Source: Tragulus kanchil (lineage: Eukaryota; Chordata; Mammalia; Artiodactyla; Tragulidae). Taken from it: DNA of 64,000 bases. Below, piece after piece: positions 48,965-60,225 of this stretch (position 1 is the first letter of the stretch; each line of letters starts with the position of its first letter). Under the pieces are notes generated by a model. The model had not been told where the DNA came from, searched no databases, and was given only the letters and a program-made list of their open reading frames with translations. The translations under genes and the position numbers were made by a program. The stretch covers positions 140,823,301 through 140,887,300 of the forward strand of contig JAIOJX010000025.1 of the NCBI GenBank assembly GCA_022376925.1, given 5' to 3'.

Positions 48965-49072
48965 ATGGAACTTTCCCTGTAGCTCAGATGGTACAAAATC
49001 TGCAATGTAAGATACCCGGGTTCAATCCTTGGGCCATGAAGATTTTGAGAGGGAAATGGCAAGCTACTTGGT
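48965..49072 (+). mobile_element. Bov-tA-like SINE fragment
   Basis: ccctgtagctcagatggtac and a box-B-like gggttcaatccttgg are followed by gagggaaatggcaagctac. Duplicated at 50038-50145. Confidence 0.72.
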
Positions 49073-49705
49073 CTTTTCACTTGGTTTCTTCACGTCCACC
49101 CCTATCTCTGATCTATAAAATAATCTGGCATCTAGACCCTCCATAAAAATAGTGGCTATTTTGAGACTTTAGTCCACTATTTTCTGGGTCAGCTGGCTTT
49201 CCTAATACTTTTTTGGATTTATTGGCCTGTTGGGTGGCAAGCAGAGCAAGCTTGGACTCAGCAACCGTAATGGTAAAAAGTGGGCAGTGGCCCATTCCTG
49301 GAAATTCCCACCCCTTCACCAAAATACTTAGTACACTCAGTAACTTATGGAATTACCACCTGCATGAAACCTGACAACCCCATACCTCAGTACAACTCTT
49401 GCCTTCTGAGATGGCCCACACTCTGTCTGTGGAGTGTGTTTCTCTCTAAATAAATCCACTTCTGACCTTCCATTTTGTCTGTCACTGAATTCTTTCTTTG
49501 ATAACACAGCTATCAAGAGTCTGAGCATCATTAAGTCTTGAGACTAGGTGTGATCTCAATTGGAAGTCTGGGAGTTCAAGTCCCCAGTCTGAGTTGCATG
49601 GTTTCACAACCACATGGAGAGGGTAGAAATTAGGACGACCACACAGGGTCATGCTCCAAATTGAGCAGAGAATGCTGTAGAAGCCAGGAATACTTTGTAA
49701 ACCCT
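49073..49705 (+). mobile_element. Solo LTR of a ruminant endogenous retrovirus
   Basis: TATA-like tctataaaataatc at about 49114 and a polyadenylation signal aataaat at about 49449 bracket a GC-richer body, followed by a U5-like region (ttttgtctgtcactgaattc). This matches a common ruminant LTR as I recall it. No retroviral genes adjoin it. The left edge is unclear. Confidence 0.65.
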
Positions 49706-50037
49706 CTTTGTATGAGTTTCTGTAATGATCACTTATATTTGTAAAAAAAAATTATAATCTAATAACATATAAAGAATATGAATAAATAGTTACAACTCTG
49801 TGATATTAGTATTAATGCCAGTGCTCTGTAAGAGTTAGAAACCAAGAGCCAAAGAATATTTGAGGAATACATTACCTAAGTGATTCAGAAAAATAGTCAC
49901 AGAAAATACTGGAGATACACAATGTGAATGCTAAAGGCTAAGAAGAATGTTTCAATGCACAAAGGAGAGGGGCTTTCTGGATGGCATAACTGGCGTGTTC
50001 AACAGTACTAAGCACATATTTGACATATAGTTAATGG

Positions 50038-50790
50038 ATGGAACTTTCCCTGTAGCTCAGATGGTACAAAATCTGCAATGTAAGATACCCGGGTTCAATC
50101 CTTGGGCCATGAAGATTTTGAGAGGGAAATGGCAAGCTACTTGGTCTTTTCACTTGGTTTCTTCACGTCCACCCCTATCTCTGATCTATAAAATAATCTG
50201 GCATCTAGACCCTCCATAAAAATAGTGGCTATTTTGAGACTTTAGTCCACTATTTTCTGGGTCAGCTGGCTTTCCTAATACTTTTTTGGATTTATTGGCC
50301 TGTTGGGTGGCAAGCAGAGCAAGCTTGGACTCAGCAACCGTAATGGAAAAAAGTGGGCAGTGGCCCATTCCTGGAAATTCCCACCCCTTCACCAAAATAC
50401 TTGTACACTCAGTAACTTATGGAATTACCACCTGCATGAAACCTGACAACCCCATACCTCAGTACAACTCTTGCCTTCTGAGATTGCCCACACTCTGTCT
50501 GTGGAGGGTGTTTCTCTTTAAATAAATCCACTTCTGACCTTCCATTTTGTCTGTCACTGAATTCTTTCTTTGATAACACAGCTATCAAGAGTCTGAGCAT
50601 CATTAAGTCTTGAGACTAGGTGTGATCTCAATTGGAAGTCTGGGAGTTCAAGTCCCCAGTCTGAGTTGCATGGTTTCACAACCACATGGAGAGGGTAGAA
50701 ATTAGGACGACCACACAGGGTCATGCTCCAAATTGAGCAGAGAATGCTGTAGAAGCCAGGAATACTTTGTAAACCCTCTTTGTATGAGTT
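50038..50790 (+). mobile_element. SINE fragment and solo LTR, duplicate of 48965-49705
   Basis: Same order and boundaries at an offset of 1073. It is the copy whose right flank continues into single-copy sequence. Confidence 0.65.
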
Positions 50791-50824
50791 TCTGTAATGA
50801 GTAAATAATAATTATAATAAACAT

Positions 50825-51010
50825 CAACTGAGTCAGACAGTGTCAAGGACTTTTCACGTGTCATCTGTTCATTCCTCTAAATATAGGCACAATAGAGGTT
50901 TTACCTGTATGCTCATCTGCATTTTACAGATGAAGTGGAGGCCTAATGAGATTAGTTCACAACCAGTATCAGCAGAGTCAGGAATAAAACTAAGTCTACA
51001 TTCTTGTAAC
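50825..51010 (-). mobile_element. MIR SINE
   Basis: Reverse-complement MIR: catttt-acagatgaag-type core at about 50920-50940 preceded by a decayed tcaaggacttttcacgtgtc. Diverged. Confidence 0.68.
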
Positions 51011-51094
51011 CAGTTTTCCTCAAAGTCAGATGGCACTCAGACTCATTTCTAAGGCTCCTATTCAAGCTTTCTAATTTGGGGGAGCAGCTTTCAT

Positions 51095-51345
51095 GTTTAG
51101 GCAATTTTTTAAATTTAATTTTTATTTTGCATTGGAGTATAATTGATTTACAATGTTGTGTTAGTTTCAGGTGTATAGCAAAGTGATTCAGTTATACATA
51201 TATTCATTCTTTTGAGATTCTTTTGCCATATGTGTTTTATTACAGAACATTGAGTAGAGTTCCCTCTGCTATACAGTAGGTGTTTGTTGATTATCTATTT
51301 CATAAATAGCCGTGTGTTTATGTTAATCCCAAACTCCTAATTTAC
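51095..51345 (-). mobile_element. L1 3' end fragment
   Basis: Plus-strand gagtataattgatttacaat, gtgtatagcaaagtgattca and tgctatacagtaggtgtttg follow the reverse complement of an artiodactyl L1 3' end. Confidence 0.8.
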
Positions 51346-52655
51346 TCAGGCAGTGCTTCGAAGGTGACTTTTGATACATGTGTTACACTCAACAACAGTA
51401 GCAGCAACAGCCACAACAGTCAGAGGTCAGCCATTTCTGATCTCTCCTAAAAATCTCTCAGGTTTCATTCATGGTTCCAGAGCTCAGGTTCTTCTGGAAT
51501 TCAGTCTCTGAAACAGATATAATGCACTCCTTCCCTTCAGTTTCTCCCTCTTTTTTTTTTTTTCCCTCTTAGAAACATTTTGATAATTGTCAAACTACCT
51601 GATAAACCATTCATGCTGGTAGACCTAATCAGAACAAGTCTCTAATTACAACACAAACACATAATAGGTCGTAGGATAGAATGATTGGGAAAGAAAATAT
51701 TGTGGTTAAATAGAAAATCATTTTTTAAAATCCTTATTGGAAATCATTCTAAACTATCCAAAATACTTCTCTTTTATGATGAAAAGATTTTTCATGTTTT
51801 ATGGTTGTCACTTATTGGTATTCACATTTAACCTTGATGTTGATAAAGAAAGCCTAATGACCCACACTAAACATATAGTAACCCCACAGTGTAAACTGAA
51901 TTTTCTCTTAGAATTTTCAACATGATTTAAGTGACTTATTTCTTATCATTTATATTTTATTTCTCTAGACACAAAGATAAAATTTAAAGTCAGAATACTT
52001 TACTGAGTGGTCTAGTAAGTATATTTTTAAGTTAATTTAAATTTAGGCCCTTATTACCACTTTTTCCATGTAACCCCTGAATGTTAAAAACAAAAGAGTT
52101 ATATAGCAAAAATAAATTATTTAATTTTTTAGATAAAACATTTAAAAAAGACTTTAAAAAGACTTTTAAGGAACTCTTCATTTTCATTTCTATTATTGTC
52201 AAATTAAGACATCCAAAGGAAATACATTTCAAACACTTTCTGAAGGATGTGCAATTGAATATATGTCTCCCATCACAAGCCCAGTCTCCCTGTCCCTATA
52301 AACAGTTTTAGACTGCTTTTGATTTTAGCATGTCTGTTGATTGTCGACATTAGATTGGCTATAGACTTTTGCCACCATTTCTTTATTGATCAATTATAAG
52401 CGTTATCTGACTCTCTTTATTGGCAACTAATTTCAATTAAACTCCTTCATCTCCCCCGCCCACTTTACCATGTTTTATAATAAATACTGGTTCTATTGAT
52501 TACTTATACAATTTTATTTAATTTTACATAATAAAATGTAATAAAATTATATAAGTAATTAATAGAACACTTAAAACTTTATTTCTCGGTCCATGAATCT
52601 CAGAATCTCTGGACTTCTACCTTCTTTCCTTCTCTACTTTGTATTTCTGTCAAAA
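51346..52655. other. AT-rich stretch, nothing recognised
   Basis: Contains a T run at about 51551-51564 and a Lys/Phe-rich 76-codon frame (52081-52311) that reflects AT bias. Confidence 0.5.
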
Positions 52656-53713
52656 TACCTGATAAACCATTCATGCTGGTAGACCTAATCAGAACAAGTC
52701 TCTAATTACAACACAAACACATAATAGGTCGTAGGATAGAATGATTGGGAAAGAAAATATTGTGGTTAAATAGAAAATCATTTTTTAAAATCCTTATTGG
52801 AAATCATTCTAAACTATCCAAAATACTTCTCTTTTATGATGAAAAGATTTTTCATGTTTTATGGTTGTCACTTATTGGTATTCACATTTAACCTTGATGT
52901 TGATAAAGAAAGCCTAATGACCCACACTAAACATATAGTAACCCCACAGTGTAAACTGAATTTTCTCTTAGAATTTTCAACATGATTTAAGTGACTTATT
53001 TCTTATCATTTATATTTTATTTCTCTAGACACAAAGATAAAATTTAAAGTCAGAATACTTTACTGAGTGGTCTAGTAAGTATATTTTTAAGTTAATTTAA
53101 ATTTAGGCCCTTATTACCACTTTTTCCATGTAACCCCTGAATGTTAAAAACAAAAGAGTTATATAGCAAAAATAAATTATTTAATTTTTTAGATAAAACA
53201 TTTAAAAAAGACTTTAAAAAGACTTTTAAGGAACTCTTCATTTTCATTTCTATTATTGTCAAATTAAGACATCCAAAGGAAATACATTTCAAACACTTTC
53301 TGAAGGATGTGCAATTGAATATATGTCTCCCATCACAAGCCCAGTCTCCCTGTCCCTATAAACAGTTTTAGACTGCTTTTGATTTTAGCATGTCTGTTGA
53401 TTGTCGACATTAGATTGGCTATAGACTTTTGCCACCATTTCTTTATTGATCAATTATAAGCGTTATCTGACTCTCTTTATTGGCAACTAATTTCAATTAA
53501 ACTCCTTCATCTCCCCCGCCCACTTTACCATGTTTTATAATAAATACTGGTTCTATTGATTACTTATACAATTTTATTTAATTTTACATAATAAAATGTA
53601 ATAAAATTATATAAGTAATTAATAGAACACTTAAAACTTTATTTCTCGGTCCATGAATCTCAGAATCTCTGGACTTCTACCTTCTTTCCTTCTCTACTTT
53701 GTATTTCTGTCAG
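51596..53713. repeat. Direct duplication 21 (51596-52653 / 52656-53713)
   Basis: Constant offset of 1060 with no difference noticed over more than 1050 bases. The join shares a caaa-type microhomology. Confidence 0.98.
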
Positions 53714-54224
53714 CATGCCTTTGTGTATTCAACAATTTATATCATGTGCATGCTGCAGAATTCATGATTACAGGTCTATAATATTCTAGACTTCCTTGTT
53801 TTGACTACAGTTTGACTGTGAAAATTTAAGACTGAGGCGCAGTGTTTGCCATAATGAGGTTATATCAATATTAATTTTCACCAGGTGGAGTATAAGAGGA
53901 GTCATGGCTTCATGTCACTGAGCTTTTGCAAGTAGAAGAGGAAAACCTCAAGATGCCAAAACATTCTCTTTTTTATAGTTTATTCATCATTTACAGTCAT
54001 TTCATATTTTACTTTGCTTTGGATTATCTTTCTTTCTTAGAGCTCTGTATTTTCTCTTGGATTTTCTACTTTCTGCTTTTTTTTTGTTTTTTTTTGGCTG
54101 TTTTTGCTATTGTTGTTTTTTGTGTCCCAGGAACTATATGCCTTTGTCCAAATCCATAGAATAAATTTATAATGGTTTCTTAAATGCTCTTATATAAGTA
54201 AACAGTGATTCTTAAACTCTTTTT
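53714..54224. other. Non-coding stretch, nothing recognised
   Basis: Single-copy. A T-rich run at about 54077-54120 yields a hydrophobic 77-codon frame by base bias. Confidence 0.5.
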
Positions 54225-54258
54225 GGGGGGTTGGGGGGATTAGGAGGGGGGCAGGTGG
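54225..54258 (+). other. G-quadruplex-compatible G-rich run
   Basis: Four G runs of six, six, six and three are separated by tt, attagga and caggt, which satisfies the usual G3+N1-7 pattern. It sits where the A/T tail of the adjoining SINE would be expected. Confidence 0.8.
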
Positions 54259-54517
54259 GCCACTTCTATTGGTCTTTTATTTATCTATTTTCATCCAACT
54301 TTTTTCTTTGGCCCGTGTGGACTTCCCATCTCAGTGGCCTCTGTTGTTGCAGAGCACTGGCTCTGGGCGCACGTGCTCCAGAGCTCCGGCTCGGTAATTG
54401 GACACATTGGTCCAGGCGCTCCGAGGCACATGGGATCTTCCCAGGCCAGGGATTGAACAGGCGCCCCTTGCACTACAAGGCAGTGTCCTTACCCACTGGA
54501 CCACCAGGAAAGCCCCC
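54259..54517 (-). mobile_element. tRNA-Glu-derived SINE
   Basis: Reverse-complement CHR-type SINE from acttctattggtcttttat to ccaccaggaaagccccc. The 118-codon frame across it is a SINE translation. Confidence 0.88.
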
Positions 54518-55419
54518 AAGCAGTGGTTCTTTCTTAAGCCTACTGAATGGTTGCCCCTCTAAGTATTTCTTGTCTTTTCCTTTCTGAAGCTCATGTCTGA
54601 CACTTCCTTGGATGACTTTTCTTTTTCTCCTTTCAGAATGGACGCATGAGAGATAAATTTTCTGCAACTTATTTGCTCAGTTTCTATAGATGAAATATAT
54701 TGTCATTTAGCTTCCAGTGAGGCTATGAGAAATATGAAGTTTGTAATGATTCTCATTTCCTAGTAGAGGCTTAGATTTTTCTCTCTGGAAACATAATCGA
54801 GTGCATATGTCTGTGACTTTAGCTCTGAAAATTTCCTTTCTGTGATTTTTTGGATAATTTCTTCCTCTCTTTTCTTTCTTATTTTTCCTGGTATATTCAA
54901 ATATGTCACAATTTTTCCTCCAGAAGAATATGGAAATATGGATTGCCAATATTTTCTCTATCATCATCTGTTTGTCTTTTTGTTCTATGTTCTGAAATAA
55001 TTTCTTACTTTCCATTCAGCTTGTTTTATTGGATTCAATTTTTATTAGTCATATATTAAATGTTATGTTTAATACACTATTAACCCAAATTCATAACAGG
55101 CTGTTTCTATTTCATGGAAACAAAATCTTATCTAAACTCTGAACATTTTAATTAGAAGTAGCTGATTGTTTATGCTCTGGTCACTAATCTGAATTTTAAC
55201 CTGAAGTTTTTTTCGTATTAGTTGTCTCATCTATTTTTACCCTTTCCTTTGAAATACTGAATTTCTAAAATATCAGTTGTTTCTTAATTGGTCACTGATG
55301 AGCATAAAATAAAGGATCAGGTCAATTAAGTATGTGTCTGGTAGGAATTTCTTCTGATGTTATAAGCCCATTCCTTGAATGAAAGAGATGTTTGCCATGT
55401 GTGTATATATGTGATATTT
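54518..55419. other. AT-rich stretch, possibly an old L1/HAL1 relic
   Basis: T-rich plus strand with phrases such as tttgtctttttgttctatg that occur in the reverse complement of old L1/HAL1 5' regions. The resemblance is weak and I do not claim the family. Confidence 0.3.
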
Positions 55420-56750
55420 TGAGGATTACTGTGATATTTCCAGGGCACGAGTATGAAGCAGGCATATTGTTAAGAATCCAGACACATTCAAATACCAAAA
55501 CAAGGCCAGTCTGACTAGTGTGAACAAACCCTCAGTCTGGGAGCCATGGATCTTCCTCAGCGGATCACTCAGTCTGTATCTGACATGGAGGCAAAGAGCA
55601 CTTCCTGATGCATGGGAATGGGGTGGCCTGAACATGCACGTCTTTCACATTGATTCTCCATCAGTCATTGTGATTGCTGCCCTTCCTTCCACACCCTCTC
55701 TTCTTTTGCTCCTAACTCTCAGGAGCAGCACTTTGCAAAAATCACTTCCAGCTCCACTGCAACTTTTCTTGTTGAATATATTGAGCAATAACTCCTTTTA
55801 TTCTAATATATCCATCAAGATGCTCCCATCAGTCTTCTGTCTTCCCAAAATTCATTCTAATCTTTTGACTGCTGATGTTTCTCTGCTGCCAATCTCAGAA
55901 GCTTTACAGACTTATTCACTTTCATATTGCTTCACTGAACACTCCATGGATTTTTGAGATACAGGAGAATTTAATAAAATTTCTGACTCTGATAACTAGA
56001 ACAAGAGATCTTGAGAGAATTTCTAAATGTTATTTCATAAAGAAAAGTGATTCACTTATTTAAAATCAATGCCAAAGAAATATTCCCATATATGTATATA
56101 GGTATCTGTATTTATTATAAAAAGAATTAAGTTCTTCTTTCTACAGTATTTACACAGATCTCCAAAGATAAGCTAAATGAGCAAGAAATAATTCAAGGAA
56201 AAAGCATTTTTATAGATTTGAAAATCAAAAGGCTTTATATAATATTTACTTTCAAAAACAAGTTAAACAGCAACTGACAGAGAAAATGTGATTTCAGTGC
56301 ATATAGCTGAAAATAACTATGCCATGCCTACCGAACACACACATATACACACAAAATCATTATTTATTAAATTCAGAAAAAATGTTAAACATTATACCTG
56401 GAGGAAAAGGCTGTAGCATACAAAAGGATAAGATACAAAATGAAGTGCCTGATAAATATTTTTTTTTAAACTTTAAGCTATGGAGAAATTTAAAAATTTT
56501 TAGCAACTTTTTCTTATGACATTTTTTTGGATGCAGTTGCCAAAGCCCACAGTTTGAACTAATTTAAGCAAAAAAGAAAGTGTGATAAAGGAATATTGAT
56601 GTCATTTAGCTAATCCAAAGAGGAAATACTGGCCCCAGTGTGCTTCTGGGGATTCTTAGTGACCCAGTGCTTCCAAGACATTTACTGTTTCTCAGTGATT
56701 CTCGTATGTTCAGCCCTCTGCTTTGAGAGAGTTTTGTTTGGTATAGGAAG
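55420..56750. other. Single-copy stretch with the longest non-repeat open frame
   Basis: A 145-codon plus-strand frame at 55520-55957 is not in a recognised repeat. It has no recognisable domain, its codon use is T-rich, and no splice or promoter context is evident. It could be a relic of an unrecognised repeat or a processed pseudogene. The rest of the interval shows nothing. Confidence 0.35.
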
Positions 56751-57357
56751 CGAATTGTTTACCGTATTTAGTGGCCCCAAATTCCCAGAGTTAAATCTGT
56801 CTTATATGGCCTTAGAAGAGAGCTACTGCTTGTTGGGAAGAACTCTGTTCTTTATTGATGTACATGCCCACCATGATTAAATAAATATGGCTGGGATACT
56901 GATTACATCACACTGGTTTCCATGCCAAAACCTGTAGTGATGAAGTAGTGACTGGATTGGCTGACAAGAAGATGGAGACATCATTCTCACCAGATGAAAC
57001 AAGAACTACATAGGCATGTAATTAATTAAAAAGGAGATTTTCTTAAAAGATAAATATTACAAAACTATGGTGCAGCATGTTCTTAAATCCTTGATAATCT
57101 TCCACCAATAGGATTTTGAGGATGTTGACCTTCCAGGAAAAAACAATGAATGGAAAATAAAATATCTCTCCTTTTTTTGGCAAGGTCACTGTTCACCCTC
57201 ACATGGATTTAACTGACAAATGTAGATTGATACATCTGGAATTACCTAAATACTAATAAAGAAATTAATTTTTATGTAACTCCAATCTCATTATGAAATT
57301 TTAATCAGAATCACGTCGTGAGATCTGCCAAGCACTTGCATAATCTTTAATAAAAAG

Positions 57358-57720
57358 GAAAAGACCAGGGCTTCCCTGGTAGCTCAGTGGTGAAGGGTTT
57401 GCCTGCCAATTCAGGAGACATGTGTTTGATCCCTGATCTGGGAAGATCCCACATGCTGGGGTACAGCTAAGTCTGTGAGTCACAAATATTGAGTCTGCTC
57501 TAGAGCCCCGGGGCTGTAACTATTGAACCCATGTGTCACAGCTATTGAAGCCCTTGTGCCCTAGAGCCTGAATTCTGCAAAAAGAGAAGTCACTGTAACA
57601 AGAAGCCTGCTCACCTCAACTTGAGAGTAACCCCAACTCCCTGCAACTAGAGAAGAGCCTGCAGCAGACCCAGAACAGCAAAAAATAAACAAATAAAATA
57701 GTAAACAAAAGAAAAGACCA
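57358..57720 (+). mobile_element. Full-length CHR-type SINE with 10-bp target-site duplication
   Basis: Body 57368-57710: head gggcttccctggtagctcag, box-B-like gtttgatccctg, the long tRNA-unrelated body (ctagagccccggggctgtaa) and an AAATAAA-type tail. Flanks gaaaagacca lie at 57358-57367 and 57711-57720. Confidence 0.92.
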
Positions 57721-57848
57721 TTCTACCCAAGGTAATCTGCAGATTCATTGCAATCTGTATCAAATAACTAATGGCATTTTTCGTAGAACTGTAACAAATA
57801 CTTCTCAAATTTGTATGGAAACACAAATGATCATGAATAGCCAAAAAT
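57721..57848 (+). mobile_element. L1 ORF2 3' fragment, cut by a duplication join
   Basis: Starts at the sequence continued in full from 58836. The duplicate join removes the rest. Confidence 0.82.
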
Positions 57849-58472
57849 TTTTACGTATAGTGCGCCGAATTGTTTACCGTATTTAGTGGCCCCAAATTCC
57901 CAGAGTTAAATCTGTCTTATATGGCCTTAGAAGAGAGCTACTGCTTGTTGGGAAGAACTCTGTTCTTTATTGATGTACATGCCCACCATGATTAAATAAA
58001 TATGGCTGGGATACTGATTACATCACACTGGTTTCCATGCCAAAACCTGTAGTGATGAAGTAGTGACTGGATTGGCTGACAAGAAGATGGAGACATCATT
58101 CTCACCAGATGAAACAAGAACTACATAGGCATGTAATTAATTAAAAAGGAGATTTTCTTAAAAGATAAATATTACAAAACTATGGTGCAGCATGTTCTTA
58201 AATCCTTGATCATCTTCCACCAATAGGATTTTGAGGAGGTTGACCTTCCCGGAAAAAACAATGAATGGAAAATAAAATATCTCTCCTTTTTTTGGCAAGG
58301 TCACTGTTCACCCTCACATGGATTTAACTGACAAATGTAGATTGATACATCTGGAATTACCTAAATACTAATAAAGAAATTAATTTTTATGTAACTCCAA
58401 TCTCATTATGAAATTTTAATCAGAATCACGTCGTGAGATCTGCCAAGCACTTGCATAATCTTTAATAAAAAG

Positions 58473-58835
58473 GAAAAGACCAGGGCTTCCCTGGTAGCTC
58501 AGTGGTGAAGGGTTTGCCTGCCAATTCAGGAGACATGTGTTTGATCCCTGATCTGGGAAGATCCCACATGCTGGGGTACAGCTAAGTCTGTGAGTCACAA
58601 ATATTGAGTCTGCTCTAGAGCCCCGGGGCTGTAACTATTGAACCCATGTGTCACAGCTATTGAAGCCCTTGTGCCCTAGAGCCTGAATTCTGCAAAAAGA
58701 GAAGTCACTGTAACAAGAAGCCTGCTCACCTCAACTTGAGAGTAACCCCAACTCCCTGCAACTAGAGAAGAGCCTGCAGCAGACCCAGAACAGCAAAAAA
58801 TAAACAAATAAAATAGTAAACAAAAGAAAAGACCA
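58473..58835 (+). mobile_element. Full-length CHR-type SINE, duplicate of 57358-57720
   Basis: Same SINE and target-site duplication at an offset of 1115. Confidence 0.92.
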
Positions 58836-59616
58836 TTCTACCCAAGGTAATCTGCAGATTCATTGCAATCTGTATCAAATAACTAATGGCATTTTTCGTA
58901 GAACTGTAACAAATACTTCTCAAATTTGTATGGAAACACAAATGATCATGAATAGCCAAAACAATCTGGAGAAAGAACAGAGCTAGAGAAATCATGGTCC
59001 CTGACTGCAGACTATATGACAAAGCTACAGTAATCAATACAGTATGATATTGGCCCCAAAACAAACACATGGGTCAGCTGACAGGATAGGCAGCAAGACT
59101 ATACAATGGAGTAAAGACAGCCTCTTCAATAACTGGTGCTGGGAAAACTGGATAGCTACATGTAAAAGAATGAAATCATAACATTTTCTGACATCATATA
59201 TAAAAATAAAACAAAAATGGATTACAGATCTAAATTTAAAACCTAATGCTATAAAAATCATAGAGGAAAACTTAGGCAAAACACCCTTATATATAAATCA
59301 CAGCAGTAGTTTTTCTATATCTACCTCCTATAGTAATGGAAATAAAAACAGAAATAAATAAATGGGATCTAATTAAACTTAAAAGCATTTTCACAGCAAA
59401 GAAAATCATAAACAAACAAAGACAACCTAAAAACTTGGAGAAAATATTTGCTAACAGTACAGGATTAATTTGCAAAATACACATAAAGTTTCTACAGCTT
59501 AATGTCATAAAAATTCCAATCAAAAAATGGGTAGAAGACCTAAATAGACATTCCTCTGAAGAAGACATACAGATCGCTAACAAGCACATGAAAAGATGCT
59601 CAGTATCACTAATTAT
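58836..59616 (+). mobile_element. L1 ORF2 C-terminal region
   Basis: Sense-strand 5'-truncated L1. The frame at 59336-59616 reads [18 protein letters not shown] through [16 protein letters not shown], recognisable as the C-terminal part of L1 ORF2p. It lacks the endonuclease and RT domains and cannot be active. Confidence 0.9.
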
Positions 59617-59845
59617 GGGCTTCCCAGGTGGTGCTAGTAGTAAATAACTGTGTTGTCAATACAGGAGACATAAAAGACCATGGGTTTGATCCCTGGGTCG
59701 GGAAGATGCTCTGGAGAAGAGAACAACAACCCACTCCAGTATTCTTGCCTTGGAGAATCCCATGGACAGAGGAGTCTGGTGGGCTACAGTCCAAAGGGTT
59801 GCAAAGACTTGGACGACTGAAGTGACTTAGCATATCACTAACTAT
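59604..59845 (+). mobile_element. Bov-tA SINE nested in the L1, with 13-bp target-site duplication
   Basis: Body 59617-59832, flanked by tatcactaattat at 59604-59616 and tatcactaactat at 59833-59845, with one mismatch. The L1 reading resumes after it. Confidence 0.92.
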
Positions 59846-60224
59846 TAGAAAAATGAAAATCAAAACTATACAGAGATGTCACCTCACACCAGTTGGAAAG
59901 ACCAATATTGAAATGTCTATTAATAAATGCTGGAGAGGGTGTGGGTGTGGAGAAAAAGAAGCTTTCCCAGTTGTTGGTGGGAATACAGACTGGTAGAGCC
60001 ACTATGGAGAACAGTATGGAGGTTCCTTAAAAGCTAAAAATGGAACCACCTTATCATCTTGTAATTCCACACATGGGCACATGTCTGGAGAAATTCTAGT
60101 TAAAAAAGATACATGCATACCATGTTCATAGTAGCACTATTTGTAATAGCCGGGACATGGAAGCAATTTAAATGTCCATTGAGAGGTGAATGGATAACGA
60201 TGTGGTACAGTATATACAATGAAA
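59846..60224 (+). mobile_element. L1 ORF2 end, right of the nested SINE (cut by join)
   Basis: gagatgtcacctcacaccag, ggagagggtgtgggtgtgga and cactatggagaacagtatgg are hallmark L1 ORF2 3' sequence. It is truncated at the duplication join. Confidence 0.9.
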
Positions 60225-60225
60225 A

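Larger units (their letters stand above)
48678..50800. repeat. Direct duplication 20 (48678-49728 / 49751-50800)
   Basis: Offset is 1073 then 1072. The copies differ by about six scattered changes between 49270 and 49450, among them ggtaaaaag/ggaaaaaag, acttagtac/acttgtac, gatggccc/gattgccc, agtgtgttt/gggtgtttt-type and ctctctaa/ctctttaa. Twenty-two unmatched bases lie at the join. Confidence 0.95.
56751..58963. repeat. Direct duplication 22 (56751-57848 / 57866-58963)
   Basis: Constant offset of 1115. Three substitutions lie within 40 bases: 57096 a/c, 57123 t/g and 57135 a/c, first versus second copy. The 17 bases at the join (57849-57865, with acgtatag) resemble ggtatagg left of the first copy. 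Confidence 0.97.

Noticed and set aside
54231..54587. 118-codon glycine-rich frame as a secreted protein
   Set aside because: It spans a G-rich run and the antisense strand of a CHR-type SINE; the hydrophobic part comes from the T-rich SINE tail.
59336..59647. 103-codon frame as a small gene, repeated at 60385-60696
   Set aside because: It is the C-terminal part of L1 ORF2 running into a Bov-tA SINE, and the second occurrence is a duplicated copy.
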